A stretch of DNA of 55,604 nt from CAVSIS01 sp963814875 (GCA_963814875.1 CAWFFJ010000014.1:1-55604), one strand, 5' to 3'. Shown: positions 41,746-53,736, counted from the first letter of the stretch. Numbers and translations are program-made. Notes: generated from the sequence alone by a model not told the origin.

Positions 41746-42954
41746 CTAGTTCATCCGCGAGACCAGGGTGAGAAGTGGATAGTAGACCGCCAGCAGGAGA
41801 CCGGCAATCACGAGTCCCATGAACACCAGGATCGCCGGCTCGATCAGGGTGACGATCCGGGCGAGCGAGAAGTCGATCTCCTCGTCGAAGAACTGCGAGG
41901 TATGCGTCAGCATCTCGGGCAGCGCGCCGGTCGACTCGCCGACCCGCATCATGGCCAGTGCAAGGTCCGGGGCGAGGCCGGTAGCGGCAACGGTGTCCGA
42001 CAGCGCCTGGCCCTCCTGGACCCGGGGAACGCAGGCCAACAGGGCCTCCGAAACGTGGGCGTTGGACACCGAGGTGGAGGCCGTCTCCAGCGCCGGAATC
42101 ATTGGCGTGCCGCCCCCGAGCAGCACCGCCAGCGAGCGGGTGAACTGCGACATCGCGAACAGGTGGGCGAGCGGACCGAGGATCGGCAGCCTCAGCTTGA
42201 CCCGGTCGAGCACCCGCCGACCGCGGGAGGTCCGTGACCACGCACGCACCCCCCAGACCGTGACCACCAACCCTATGATCAGCGCGATCACATTGTCGCT
42301 CATGAAGTTGGCGAGCGCGATCACGATCCTGGTCGGCAACGGCAGCTCGGCCCCGAACTGGGCGTAGAAGCTCGAGAAGTTGGGGATGACGTAGGTCATG
42401 AGGACGACGACGAGCCCGGCCGCGAGCAGGATCAGGATCGCCGGGTAGGTCAGCGCACCGACGATCTTCTTGCGCACGCTGTCGACCAGGCGCTGGTACT
42501 CGACGTAGCGGGCGAGCACGGTCTCGAGGTCGCCGGAGCGCTCGCCCGCGCGCAACGAGTTGGCGTACAGCCGCGGAAAGGTGTCGCCGAGCGAGAGAAA
42601 GGCGTCGGACAGCGCCACGCCGGTGGTGATCTGCTGGTGGACCTTGTCGAGTAGAGCGCGGAAGTGCGCGTTGCTCTGCTGGGTCCGGAGCAGGTCGAGG
42701 GACTGCGCGAGGGGCAGGCCGGCGTGCAGCAGGGTCTTGAGCTGGGTGTTGAACAGCAGAAAATCCTGGCTGGGGACCCGTTCACCGCGTCCTGGCAGGC
42801 GCAGCTTCAGGCCACCGCCGGCTGAGGTCACCGAGAAGACATGGAAGCCCTCGTCCTCGAGCTCGCGGCGCAACGCCTCGGCCGAGACCGCCAGCCGTCG
42901 CTGCTCGAGCAGCGAGCCATCGGGCGCGCCGAGCCGGCAGGCGAACTCCGGCAC
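41746..42954 (-). CDS. gspF: GspF/PilC-type inner-membrane platform protein
   Basis: A 402-residue platform protein with two T2SSF domains, each a bundle of cytoplasmic helices followed by membrane segments: LLFNTQLKTLLHAGLPLAQS with AILILLAAGLVVVLMTYVIP, then MSQFTRSLAVLLGGGTPMIP and AILVFMGLVIAGLLLAVYYP. The N-terminal SAEALRRELEDEGFHVFSV is the usual small cytoplasmic domain. It starts at GTG 42954, directly after the next gene's stop codon, and precedes gspE by ten bases. Confidence 0.94.
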   Translation of the reverse strand: MPEFACRLGAPDGSLLEQRRLAVSAEALRRELEDEGFHVFSVTSAGGGLKLRLPGRGERVPSQDFLLFNTQLKTLLHAGLPLAQSLDLLRTQQSNAHFRALLDKVHQQITTGVALSDAFLSLGDTFPRLYANSLRAGERSGDLETVLARYVEYQRLVDSVRKKIVGALTYPAILILLAAGLVVVLMTYVIPNFSSFYAQFGAELPLPTRIVIALANFMSDNVIALIIGLVVTVWGVRAWSRTSRGRRVLDRVKLRLPILGPLAHLFAMSQFTRSLAVLLGGGTPMIPALETASTSVSNAHVSEALLACVPRVQEGQALSDTVAATGLAPDLALAMMRVGESTGALPEMLTHTSQFFDEEIDFSLARIVTLIEPAILVFMGLVIAGLLLAVYYPLLTLVSRMN

Positions 42955-43740
42955 CTAGCGTGCCTCGACCGGCTCGGCCCGCAGCACGAGGACCAGTGCC
43001 TTGCGCGCCGACTCGGAGGCGCTCGCGCCGAGCACGACTCGCTGCCCGGCGGCGAGCAGCGCGCTCGAACGCAGCACCTCCTGCGGCCGCAGCCCGCCAG
43101 GTGCGCCAATACGCGCAAGGACGAGCTTGTCCAAACGAACCTGACGGTTTGCGGGCTCGCCGCCCGGCTCGCTCGCGTGCCCCGCCGTCCACCGTCCGGA
43201 CGCGGGCGGGCGCACCAGGGGCGAGGACGCCTCTGGCACGACGAAGCCCTCGGGGCTCTCCCCCGGCAACACGGTGAACCTCACCAGGTAGCCGTCGCCG
43301 AGATCGGCGCGAGCGGTCGCTCCGACGTCGCCCTCGAGGATCGCCTGGCCGATGCGACGGAAGGAGGTGTAGCGGAAGACCTCGCTGAGCTTGAGGTCGG
43401 CGACCGCCGCGTCGTTCCCGGCCCCGGGCTCGCTCGACGCCTCATAGAGCTCGGCCCGGATCCGGAAGCGCTCCGGGGGCCGGTCGAAGGCCTCCAGCGT
43501 CCGCGCGATCCGGTCGACCACCTCGGGCCGGTCCTGGACGGTGAGCCGGGCGTGACGGGGCTCGAGGGTCAGCGAGCCGTCCTCCGACAGCAGCGGCTGG
43601 ACCACCAGCGCGGCCTCGGCGAGCAAACGGTAGTGGATCTCGAACACACGGGCCACGGTCAGGGCGTCCGCAGCCGCCGACAACGCAAACCAAGCGGCCA
43701 GGAGCACGGATACAAGAAGTGGCGCCGGGCGCACGGTCAC
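42955..43740 (-). CDS. Exported protein with secretin-N-like domain
   Basis: A 261-residue exported protein. N-terminal signal sequence (APLLVSVLLAAWFALSAAAD, cleavage probably near DALT), then a VVQPLLSEDGSLTLEPRHAR and RLTVQDRPEVVDRIARTLEA pattern like the short N-domains of secretins. The rest is beta-rich and ends VVLGASASESARKALVLVLR. The GTG at 43740 overlaps the anti-sigma stop (GTGA). Probably a periplasmic accessory of the machine, placed between the anti-sigma gene and gspF. No specific family name can be defended. Confidence 0.62.
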   Translation of the reverse strand: MTVRPAPLLVSVLLAAWFALSAAADALTVARVFEIHYRLLAEAALVVQPLLSEDGSLTLEPRHARLTVQDRPEVVDRIARTLEAFDRPPERFRIRAELYEASSEPGAGNDAAVADLKLSEVFRYTSFRRIGQAILEGDVGATARADLGDGYLVRFTVLPGESPEGFVVPEASSPLVRPPASGRWTAGHASEPGGEPANRQVRLDKLVLARIGAPGGLRPQEVLRSSALLAAGQRVVLGASASESARKALVLVLRAEPVEAR

Positions 43741-44249
43741 AGCTCCAGTGCCGGGTTGACGACCAGCGCGACGACGGTGTTGGGCGCATCGTCGATCGCG
43801 AGATGGTAGACGCGCACCCCAGCCTCCCGCATGTCCACCTCGACCTCGGGCGCCGGCCGCACCGGGGCCTCGATCGCGGCGGTGCCGATGCCCGTCGGTG
43901 CGGTCGTGGCGGGCCCGCCGCCGCTCAGCCGCCACGCGGTCCCTGCCGCGAGCGCGATGATGAGCACGGCGGCAGCAGCAAGCAGGCGCCGTCGCGGCCG
44001 GTGCAGGCGGCTGGCCAGGCGCTGCTGGCGGATCAGCGAGGTCACCGCCCCGACGCACCGTTCGACCTCGTCCGGCGAGGGATCGCGCGGCCGCGCGGCG
44101 ACCAGCGCCATGCTCGGCTCGAGGGCAACGGCGCGGCGACGGCAGCTCGCACACTCGGCGAGATGCCGACGCACCGCATCGCGCTCGGCGGAGTCGAGCG
44201 CGTCGTCCAGGTACCGCGGAAGAGCGGCGAGAAGTCGATCGCAGTCCAT
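43737..44249 (-). CDS. Zinc-finger anti-sigma factor
   Basis: A 170-residue membrane-anchored anti-sigma of the zf-HC2 type. The zinc motif HxxxCxxC is His29, Cys33 and Cys36 in RRHLAECASC. One membrane helix (LLAAAAVLIIALAAGTAW) starts near residue 89, and the periplasmic part holds a small domain rich in acidic residues (EVEVDMREAGVRVYHLAIDD). It should hold the ECF sigma encoded just upstream inactive until a signal from outside the cytoplasm. The genes are one base apart. The operon behind it encodes the secretion machine, so it may be regulated by it. Confidence 0.85.
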   Translation of the reverse strand: MDCDRLLAALPRYLDDALDSAERDAVRRHLAECASCRRRAVALEPSMALVAARPRDPSPDEVERCVGAVTSLIRQQRLASRLHRPRRRLLAAAAVLIIALAAGTAWRLSGGGPATTAPTGIGTAAIEAPVRPAPEVEVDMREAGVRVYHLAIDDAPNTVVALVVNPALEL

Positions 44250-44250
44250 G

Positions 44251-44826
44251 TCACTCCCTCGGGTCGCTCGGCAGGTACTCGGGATAGTGCAACTCGAGCT
44301 CCCGCCGCAGCACCCTGCGCGCCTGGAACACGTGATTGCGGACGGTCGTCGGGGTGCAGCCGATGGCCTCGGCGACTTCGGCAGACGGCAGGCCCTCGAT
44401 CTCCCGCAGCACGAAGGCCGCCCTCTGCTGCGGCGTCAGGCGGGTCAGGAGACGGCCCATGATCCGTTCGAGCTCGCCCTCGTCGGCCGCCTGCGACGTC
44501 GGCTCGCCGTCGCCGACCAGGCGCAGGTGGTGCTCGCCACCGGCCTGCTGAGCTCGCTCGCGGCTCGAGCGGGCGCGCATCAGGTCGATGGCTAGGTTGG
44601 TTGCGATGCGGTACAGCCAGGTCGACACGCTCCATCGGCTGTCGTAGCGGTCAAGCCGCTGCCACGCCTTGAGGAACGTCATCTGGACCACATCCCACGC
44701 CTCGGTCTCTTCGCCGAGCATGCGGGCCACCGTCCGATGGAGACCCGAGGAGTAGCGTTGGACCAGTCCCGCAAACGCCTCCTCGTCGCCCCGACGAGCC
44801 GCGCGCACGAGCTCGCGTTCGTCCAT
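44251..44826 (-). CDS. ECF-type RNA polymerase sigma factor
   Basis: A 191-residue sigma70-family extracytoplasmic-function sigma. Region 2 (ARRGDEEAFAGLVQRYSSGL, DVVQMTFLKAWQRLDRYDSR, STWLYRIATNLAIDLMRAR) and region 4 (LTPQQRAAFVLREIEGLPSA then EVAEAIGCTPTTVRNHVFQA) are both clear, with a variable linker of about 35 residues. The ATG at 44826 has GGGGAGG three bases away and gives the usual ECF N-terminus (MDERELVRAARRG); an ATG at 44883 with GGAGAG is the alternative. It is the first gene of the 11-kb secretion operon and likely drives it or its own promoter. Confidence 0.93.
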   Translation of the reverse strand: MDERELVRAARRGDEEAFAGLVQRYSSGLHRTVARMLGEETEAWDVVQMTFLKAWQRLDRYDSRWSVSTWLYRIATNLAIDLMRARSSRERAQQAGGEHHLRLVGDGEPTSQAADEGELERIMGRLLTRLTPQQRAAFVLREIEGLPSAEVAEAIGCTPTTVRNHVFQARRVLRRELELHYPEYLPSDPRE

Positions 44827-45016
44827 CGTCCTCCCCGAGTCGCCCTCGCGGACCGTTGTCATCAGCCGCAGCCGCATCGCCATGCCGTCACTCTCCGCAG
44901 CTTCTACGGAGCTCGGCTCCGAAGCGTTGGGCGGTCGGCATCGTAGCAGGACGATCGACCGGCCTCCATGCGAGAATCCCGCATGCGAACGCCGTGTTGA
45001 CGGGTAGGGAGGGGTC

Positions 45017-45241
45017 ATGCAGATCACGATCGAGTACTGCGTCGTTTGAAACTACCTCCCGCGAGCCGCCGGTCTGGCGGACGTGCTGGAGCGCGAATTC
45101 GGCGCCCGAGCGGAGCTGGTCAAGGGTGCGGGCGGAGTGTTCGATGTCACCGTCAACGGACGGTTGGTGTACTCGAAGCACCGGACCGGACGTTTCCCCG
45201 ACCCCGCCGAGGTGGTCGCCGCGATCCGCGCGCTCGACTGA
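45017..45241 (+). CDS. Rdx/SelW-like selenoprotein with in-frame UGA (selenocysteine)
   Basis: A 74-residue protein reading MQITIEYCVV-U-NYLPRAAGL, where U is the in-frame TGA at 45047-45049. The CxxU motif after a beta strand is the redox centre of Rdx-family proteins (SelW, SelT, SelH, SelV), small thioredoxin-like oxidoreductases. After the U the frame continues without a stop: DVLEREFGARAELVKGAGGV, then FDVTVNGRLVYSKHRTGRFP, which matches the family's G-x-F-x-V and FP segments. The normal stop is at 45239-45241. A strong GGGAGGGG ribosome site lies four bases before the ATG. A SECIS-like hairpin starts right after the UGA. It is divergent from the ECF sigma gene. Confidence 0.9.
45047..45091 (+). 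promoter_or_regulatory. Bacterial SECIS-like element directly after the UGA codon
   Basis: CCGCC-GGTCT-GGCGG (45066-45080) is a perfect 5-bp upper stem with a five-base GGTCT loop. Below it CTCC (45056-45059) can pair with GGAG (45088-45091), making a bipartite stem. The loop begins 21 bases after the UGA. In E. coli fdhF the loop is AGGUCU about 17-18 bases after the UGA, and the GGU in the loop is contacted by SelB. The shape and spacing here agree well, and the element also encodes protein. Confidence 0.75.
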
Positions 45242-45261
45242 CATTTCGCGCCCCCCGTGGC

Positions 45262-46245
45262 TCACTCGTCCCGCGGGCGCGCGCTTGAGGTCGGTGCGAC
45301 CCGGCGGTAGATGTGTCGCTCGAGGATGCGCGAGAAACCGGTCCAGGGCTCGTCGTCACCGGCGTCCGAGGTGATCGCTTCGAACATCCCGGCGATCTTG
45401 GAGTCGAGGTTGTCGGCGATGTGCACGACCATCGCCTCGGGAGTCTTCGGCCGTCGCGGGGAGCCGTACTCGTACTCGCCGTGGTGGGCGAGCAGGATGT
45501 GCAGCAGCTGTCGCCTGGTTTCGGCCGGGAATTCGGGCAGCTCGGCGATCCTTCGGTCGACGTACAGAACCTCCATCGGCAGATGGCCGAGGAGCCGTCC
45601 GTCGTCGGTGTACTCGATCGAAGCCCCGGACTCGAGCTCCCAGATCTTGCCGAGGTCGTGGAGCAGCGCACCGGCGATCACCAGGCCCTCATCGAGCCGG
45701 TAGTGGCGGGCGAGACCGCGCGCGGCCAGGGACATCGACAGCGTGTGCTCAAGCAGGCCGGAGCGGAAGGCGTGGTGGAGCGAGCGCGCGGCGGGCGCGA
45801 TCCGGAACCGTTGGGCCACCTCGGGGTCGGAGAAGACCCGGTACAGCAGCTGTCGGAGGTGCGGGTCCGCGAGCTCGGCGATCAGCTCCTCGATCCCCCG
45901 CCAGAGAGCTTCCGGGTCCTGGCGGGAGGCTCGGATGAACTCGCTCTCGTTGACCTCCTCCGCAGGCACCGTCGTCGCTCGCCGGACGACGACCTGGAGG
46001 CGCTGGTTGTAACGCTGGACCTGGCCCCGGATCCGGGCCAGCCCGCCGACCACGAGGGCCGACCCGATCGCCTCGACGTTTTCCCATACGAGGGCCGACA
46101 CTGACCCGGTGCGGTCCCCCAGGGTCAGTGCGAGAAAGGGACCTCCCGCCCTGCGCTGGCGCACCTCCTTGGAGTGCACAGCGTAGACCTCATCGATCTC
46201 GGCGCCCGGCCGCAGCTCTCGGACCCACTCGCGGTTCTCAGCCAT
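45262..46245 (-). CDS. YhaM-like 3'-5' exoribonuclease (OB fold plus HD domain)
   Basis: A 327-residue protein with an N-terminal OB-fold nucleic-acid-binding domain (FLALTLGDRTGSVSALVWEN ... ARIRGQVQRYNQRLQVVVRR) and an HD-superfamily phosphohydrolase domain with HHAFRSGLLEHTLSM, the HD doublet in GALLHDLGKIWEL, HILLAHHGEYEYGSP and the metal Asp in VHIADNLDSK. This is the YhaM/CBF1-type nuclease architecture. It starts at the ATG at 46245, which overlaps the SurA-like stop by eight bases, and ends 20 bases from the selenoprotein on the other strand. Confidence 0.9.
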   Translation of the reverse strand: MAENREWVRELRPGAEIDEVYAVHSKEVRQRRAGGPFLALTLGDRTGSVSALVWENVEAIGSALVVGGLARIRGQVQRYNQRLQVVVRRATTVPAEEVNESEFIRASRQDPEALWRGIEELIAELADPHLRQLLYRVFSDPEVAQRFRIAPAARSLHHAFRSGLLEHTLSMSLAARGLARHYRLDEGLVIAGALLHDLGKIWELESGASIEYTDDGRLLGHLPMEVLYVDRRIAELPEFPAETRRQLLHILLAHHGEYEYGSPRRPKTPEAMVVHIADNLDSKIAGMFEAITSDAGDDEPWTGFSRILERHIYRRVAPTSSARPRDE

Positions 46246-47215
46246 GGGCGAGGCCCGCGAGCGCGCGCGGCAGCAGGTCCTCGTGGACCTCGACCAGGTA
46301 GTTCTTCTTCAGCCGCTCGACCAAACCCTGCGTCTGCTCCTGGAACCGCTTCTGGGAGAGGTTACGCCGCAGCGTCTCCCGGACCTCCTCGAACGGCTGG
46401 TAGCCCGCCGGGATTCTCTGCACCAGGCGCAGCACCTGGAAGCCGCCGGGAACGGTCAAGGGGTCGGTGAGACCGCCCGCTGGCAGGTCAGCGATGGCGT
46501 CCCGCAGCTCCTCCCGAAGATCACCAATCGGGATCGCACCGAGCGACTGCAGCTCGACGCCGGCCAGTGTCGCCTCGGCCTTGAGGTCGGCACCGCTGCG
46601 GACGCGCTGGACCAGACCGCGAGCCCGGCCGAGCACCTCCTGGCGGTCCGAACCGTCGTCGGCCACCGCAAAGAAGAGCTGCTCGAGCTCGGTCTTCTCC
46701 GGCACCCGGAAGTCCTCGTGCTGCTTCTCGTAGAGGGCGTGGACCTCCTCCTCGGTGATCTCGGTCGGCTTGACCTCGCTCTGCACGGTGCGCTGGACGG
46801 TCATCGTCTGGCGGTAGCGCTCGCGCAGCCCTTCCACGGTCAGCCCGGCGCTCGCCAATGCCTGCTCGAACTGCTTGTCGTCGGTCAGGCCGTTCTCCTC
46901 TCGCAGCCCCTTGATCGACTGGTCGACCTGCGCGTCGTCGATCGTCACGTGCTTCTCGTTCGCGCGCTCGAGCAGCACCATCTCGTCGACCATCGACTGC
47001 AGATAGCCGTTCGCAAACTTCTCCAGGTCCTCCTGGGAGGCCGGTTGGGGGCGTTGGGCCAGCTCCTGCTCGAGCCGCTGGCGAAACTCCGAGATGGTCA
47101 CGATCCGATCGTTCACCCGTACCAGGATCGCCTCGAGCACCTGGCGCTCTGCGCCAACCCTGGCGGCGACCGCCATGATGATCGCAATCCCAATCAGCCA
47201 CGTCCTAGCCCGCAT
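46238..47215 (-). CDS. SurA-like periplasmic chaperone/peptidyl-prolyl isomerase
   Basis: A 325-residue exported protein. Signal peptide (RTWLIGIAIIMAVAARVGAE), SurA N-terminal domain (AILVRVNDRIVTISEFRQRL, DEMVLLERANEKHVTIDDAQ), then a rotamase/PpiC-like domain (VELQSLGAIPIGDLREELRD, ADLPAGGLTDPLTVPGGFQV) and C-terminal helix. It should help outer-membrane proteins fold and insert. The ATG at 47215 is favoured because GGAGG lies six bases upstream; an in-frame ATG at 47230 is the alternative. It overlaps the PpiC-lipoprotein gene by 11 bases. Confidence 0.88.
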   Translation of the reverse strand: MRARTWLIGIAIIMAVAARVGAERQVLEAILVRVNDRIVTISEFRQRLEQELAQRPQPASQEDLEKFANGYLQSMVDEMVLLERANEKHVTIDDAQVDQSIKGLREENGLTDDKQFEQALASAGLTVEGLRERYRQTMTVQRTVQSEVKPTEITEEEVHALYEKQHEDFRVPEKTELEQLFFAVADDGSDRQEVLGRARGLVQRVRSGADLKAEATLAGVELQSLGAIPIGDLREELRDAIADLPAGGLTDPLTVPGGFQVLRLVQRIPAGYQPFEEVRETLRRNLSQKRFQEQTQGLVERLKKNYLVEVHEDLLPRALAGLAHG

Positions 47216-48050
47216 GTCGTGCCTCCGCATAGCGGCCATCGTACTGGAACCACAACCGACCTGGGCGCGTTGTCACCCCGGCCTCACGGGCCAGCCGGTC
47301 GATGCAGACACGGGTGAAGGCCCGCGCTGCAGTCTCGTCGAGCTCGCGCCGGACCTCCGCCTCGAGCTCGACGCGGTCGACGCCGCCCTCGGGCCGGGTC
47401 TCGAGCACCTGGAAGATGTGGAATCCGGACGGCCCCTGCACTGGCTCCGAGATCGCGCCCGGGGCGAGCGCGAAGATCGCGTCCTCGAGGGTCTCGGGCA
47501 GCCCGCCCCGCTGCACCCAACCGATCTCGCCGCCGCCGTCCGCATTGGGCGCCCTGCTGACGGCCCTGGAGAGCGAGCTCCAGTCCTCACCGGCGGCCAG
47601 GCGACGGCGGGCATCGACAGCAGCCTCTCGGGTGTCGAGCAGGAGCTGGCGCACGTGGGCGCCGGCAGGACGCACGATCTGCGACCGGCGCTCGACCTCC
47701 GCCTCGACCGTGGCGGCGTCGGCCGGGGGTGGCTGGCCGCAGGCGTCGGCGAGGCGCCGGCGGACGACGATCGCACGGCGCGAGGGAGTCGCGGCATCGG
47801 CGGCGCTGCTGCCACCGGTCGTTGCGAGGATGACCTCCTGGTCGAGATACTGGTCGAGCAACCGCGAGGCCACCCGGTCGTCAATCTGCTGCCATGCCTC
47901 ACCCGTGATCGCCTCGAGATAGCTCTGGAACACCTCGAGACGAACCGGGTTGTTCCCGACCCGGGCGATCGAAAGGTCGTCGCTGCGACACGCCGACAGC
48001 GTGGCGAGCGCGAGAGCCAGGATCAGCAAGGGGCTCGGCAAACGGCACAC
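47205..48050 (-). CDS. PpiC-type peptidyl-prolyl isomerase lipoprotein
   Basis: A 281-residue protein with a lipobox (LATLSAC) after a short leader, then a SurA/PrsA-type N-domain (IARVGNNPVRLEVFQSYLEA), a parvulin-like domain (DWSSLSRAVSRAPNADGGGE, IGWVQRGGLPETLEDAIFAL, ISEPVQGPSGFHIFQVLE) and a C-terminal helix. It is likely a PrsA-like foldase anchored in a membrane. The GTG at 48050 is the first start after the next gene's stop; no ribosome site is clear. It is paralogous to the SurA-like protein that follows; both would serve envelope protein folding. Confidence 0.83.
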   Translation of the reverse strand: MCRLPSPLLILALALATLSACRSDDLSIARVGNNPVRLEVFQSYLEAITGEAWQQIDDRVASRLLDQYLDQEVILATTGGSSAADAATPSRRAIVVRRRLADACGQPPPADAATVEAEVERRSQIVRPAGAHVRQLLLDTREAAVDARRRLAAGEDWSSLSRAVSRAPNADGGGEIGWVQRGGLPETLEDAIFALAPGAISEPVQGPSGFHIFQVLETRPEGGVDRVELEAEVRRELDETAARAFTRVCIDRLAREAGVTTRPGRLWFQYDGRYAEARHAG

Positions 48051-48060
48051 GGGGGACAGC

Positions 48061-49103
48061 CTAGCACGATCCGTGCCGACCACCGGGCCGTCGCGGGCTC
48101 CGCTCGAGGCGGTCGACCAGGGGCTCAAGCGGGAGGGCGAGGAGGCTGCCCACCGGCCGCCCGCTGGCGGCGAGCCACAGCAGCCGGACTGCGCCCTCGA
48201 CCACGAAGAAGAGGTCGAGCCACAGCAGGGGCGAGCCATCACCGCCGTGCCGAGCGACGTTGACCATGCCGCCGACGAGCTCCGCCCCCGCACCGAGGAC
48301 CGTCAGCCAGGCAGCGCCGAGGCCGAGCTCCGCCGCCCAGCGTTCCTGGCGCTCGCGCCACGCCATGCTGGCATACGCGATGCGCACCGTGAGGACGACT
48401 ATCGACGGCCCACGGACCGGACGGGTGCACCCGGGAGTCTCGCTCGAGCTCTGGCTCCTGCCTCGGTGACGCGTCAGGAGGGCCAGCGGCGCGGCGATCA
48501 GTGATCCCGCCGGTTGGTCGTGCGTCACCACCAGCGCCACCCGCAACGCCGCCTCGAGACACATCAGCGGGCCGGCGACGACCAGCCATCGCAGCCACGG
48601 CGGCAGCAGCCACTCTCCCGACCCCGCCGTGAGCACCATGGCCTGGAGCACCCCGATGGACCCGATCACCAGCTCGAGGAGTGCCGATACCAGCACGGCC
48701 GCCCCGGTCGGGTGACCCCAGTCGAGCCGCCACCGCTCCTGCATCTCACCTGGCGCGAGCCCGAGCACCGGCAATAGCGGCAATGTTGCAAGGCGTCGCA
48801 ACCGCGCGCTACGCTCCTCGTCGGCGCGGTGCCGGGCGGCGCCGACCGCCTCCGCGTCGAGCCTCGCCACCAACCGCATCGCCTCACCCTCCGGCCACGG
48901 CCGCAGGATCCAGCGTGAACCGGTCTGGGTGGCCATCCGCGCCACCGCCTCGAAAGGCCGTTCGCGCCAGATCACCGCGGTGCCGGGTGCGGCTCCCCGC
49001 CGCGGCTGCCAGTCGGGCTCCACTCCGCGCCAGTCGACGACCATGCCGTCGGCCGACGGGACCACGCGCACGGCCTCGCCGACGATCTCGCTCACCGGTT
49101 CGC

Positions 49104-49107
<4 letters not shown>
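48061..49107 (-). CDS. Membrane protein of unknown function
   Basis: A 348-residue protein. An N-terminal cytoplasmic region (residues 1-100, with VVDWRGVEPDWQPRRGAAPG) is followed by about five hydrophobic segments (AAVLVSALLELVIGSIGVLQ, WLRWLVVAGPLMCLEAALRV, AAWLTVLGAGAELVGGMVNV, and others). Two internal segments, LECALRVALVV-like and VEGAVRLLWLA, each followed by a GSLLALPLEPLV/GSLIAAPLALLT motif, look like an internal duplication. I recognise no family. The GTG overlaps the mfd stop (GTGA), so it is coupled to mfd. Confidence 0.72.
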
Positions 49108-52478
<3,371 letters not shown>

Positions 52479-52497
52479 CGGCTGTCCTGGACCGGCG

Positions 52498-53736
52498 TCA
52501 CACCAGCTTCAGGAGGTGGCCGAGCTTGAGCTTCTTGGTCTCCAGGTAGGCTCGGGTGTGCACGGTCGGCGGTACCTCGAGCTGCACCCGCTCGACGATC
52601 TCCAGACCGAAGCCGGCCAGCGCCGCGTACTTGCGCGGGTTGTTGGTCATCAGCCGCAGCCGCCTCACGCCGAGGTCGGCGAGGACCTGGGCGCCGGTCC
52701 CGTAGTCTCGGGGGTCGGCCGCGAAGCCGAGATGGAGGTTCGCCTCCACGGTGTCGGCGCCATCATCCTGGAGCTCGTAGGCGCGCAGCTTGTTGAACAG
52801 ACCGATGCCCCGCCCCTCCTGGAGCAGGTACAGCAGCACGCCCGAGCCCTCGGCCGAGATCCGGCTCAGGGCCTCGTCAAGCTGGACGCCGCAGTCGCAG
52901 CGGCTCGAGGCGAAGACGTCGCCGGTCAGGCACTGCGAGTGGACACGGACCAGGACCGGCCGCTCCGGGTCGATCTCGCCCATCACCAGCGCGACGTGCT
53001 CCTCCCCGGTGACGGTGTTGCGGTAGGCGTAGATCCGGAAGCCGCCATACGCGGTGGGCAGCAGCGGGCCCGCGACCCGCTCGACCAGCTTCTCGGTCTG
53101 CAGCCGGTACGCGATCAGGTCGGCCACCGTGAGGATCCCGAGGTTGCCGTGCTCGCGTGCGAACTCGATCAGCCGCGGCAGGCGCGCCATACGCCCGTCC
53201 TCGTCCATCACCTCGCACAGCACCCCGGCCGGGGTCAGCCCGGCGATCCTCGCCAGGTCGACCGTGGCCTCGGTGTGGCCGGCGCGCTTCAGCACCCCGG
53301 CGCGCTTGGCCCGCAGCGGGAACATGTGCCCCGGCCGGCGCAGGTCGTCGGGGGTCGTGCGCGGGTCGATCAAGGCGCGCACGGTCGCGGCGCGATCGTG
53401 CGCCGAGATCCCGGTCGTGGTGCCCTCGCGGGCCTCCACCGAGACGCAGAACGCGGTCCCGTGGGAGGAGGTGTTCTTCTCGACCATGAGGGGCAGATCG
53501 AGGGTGTCGCAACGTTCCGGAGTGAGGGCGACACAGATGAGGCCGCGGCCGTGTCGGGCCATGAAGTTGATCGCCTCCGGGGTCACCCGGTCGGCGGCGA
53601 ACACGAGGTCGCCCTCATTTTCGCGGTCCGCGTCGTCGACCACCACGATCAGCTCGCCACGCGCGAGCCGGGCCGCAGCCTCCGGAACCGTCAGTGTGAT
53701 GTCGGCCGGAATCTCGGACAGCTCGCCGTTTCCCAT
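52498..53736 (-). CDS. ribBA: Bifunctional 3,4-dihydroxy-2-butanone-4-phosphate synthase / GTP cyclohydrolase II
   Basis: Makes both precursors of riboflavin. Residues about 15-210 are RibB with VVVDDADRENEGDLVFAADR, MARHGRGLICVAL and the RRPGHMFPLRAKRAGVLKRA loop with HTEATVDLARIAG. The rest is RibA with a zinc site of three Cys in HSQCLTGDVFASSRCDCGVQ, LYLLQEGRGIGLFNKLRAYE and the arginine/GTP motif MTNNPRKYAAL. It has 412 residues, all catalytic motifs being present. The ATG at 53736 has only a weak G-rich ribosome site. It appears to head the ribBA-mfd group. Confidence 0.97.
   Translation of the reverse strand: MGNGELSEIPADITLTVPEAAARLARGELIVVVDDADRENEGDLVFAADRVTPEAINFMARHGRGLICVALTPERCDTLDLPLMVEKNTSSHGTAFCVSVEAREGTTTGISAHDRAATVRALIDPRTTPDDLRRPGHMFPLRAKRAGVLKRAGHTEATVDLARIAGLTPAGVLCEVMDEDGRMARLPRLIEFAREHGNLGILTVADLIAYRLQTEKLVERVAGPLLPTAYGGFRIYAYRNTVTGEEHVALVMGEIDPERPVLVRVHSQCLTGDVFASSRCDCGVQLDEALSRISAEGSGVLLYLLQEGRGIGLFNKLRAYELQDDGADTVEANLHLGFAADPRDYGTGAQVLADLGVRRLRLMTNNPRKYAALAGFGLEIVERVQLEVPPTVHTRAYLETKKLKLGHLLKLV

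Noticed and set aside
45017..45049. Stop codon interpretation of the TGA at 45047, making a 10-residue peptide
   Set aside because: Family-like protein continues in the same frame to 45241 and a SECIS-like hairpin follows, so selenocysteine is the better reading.
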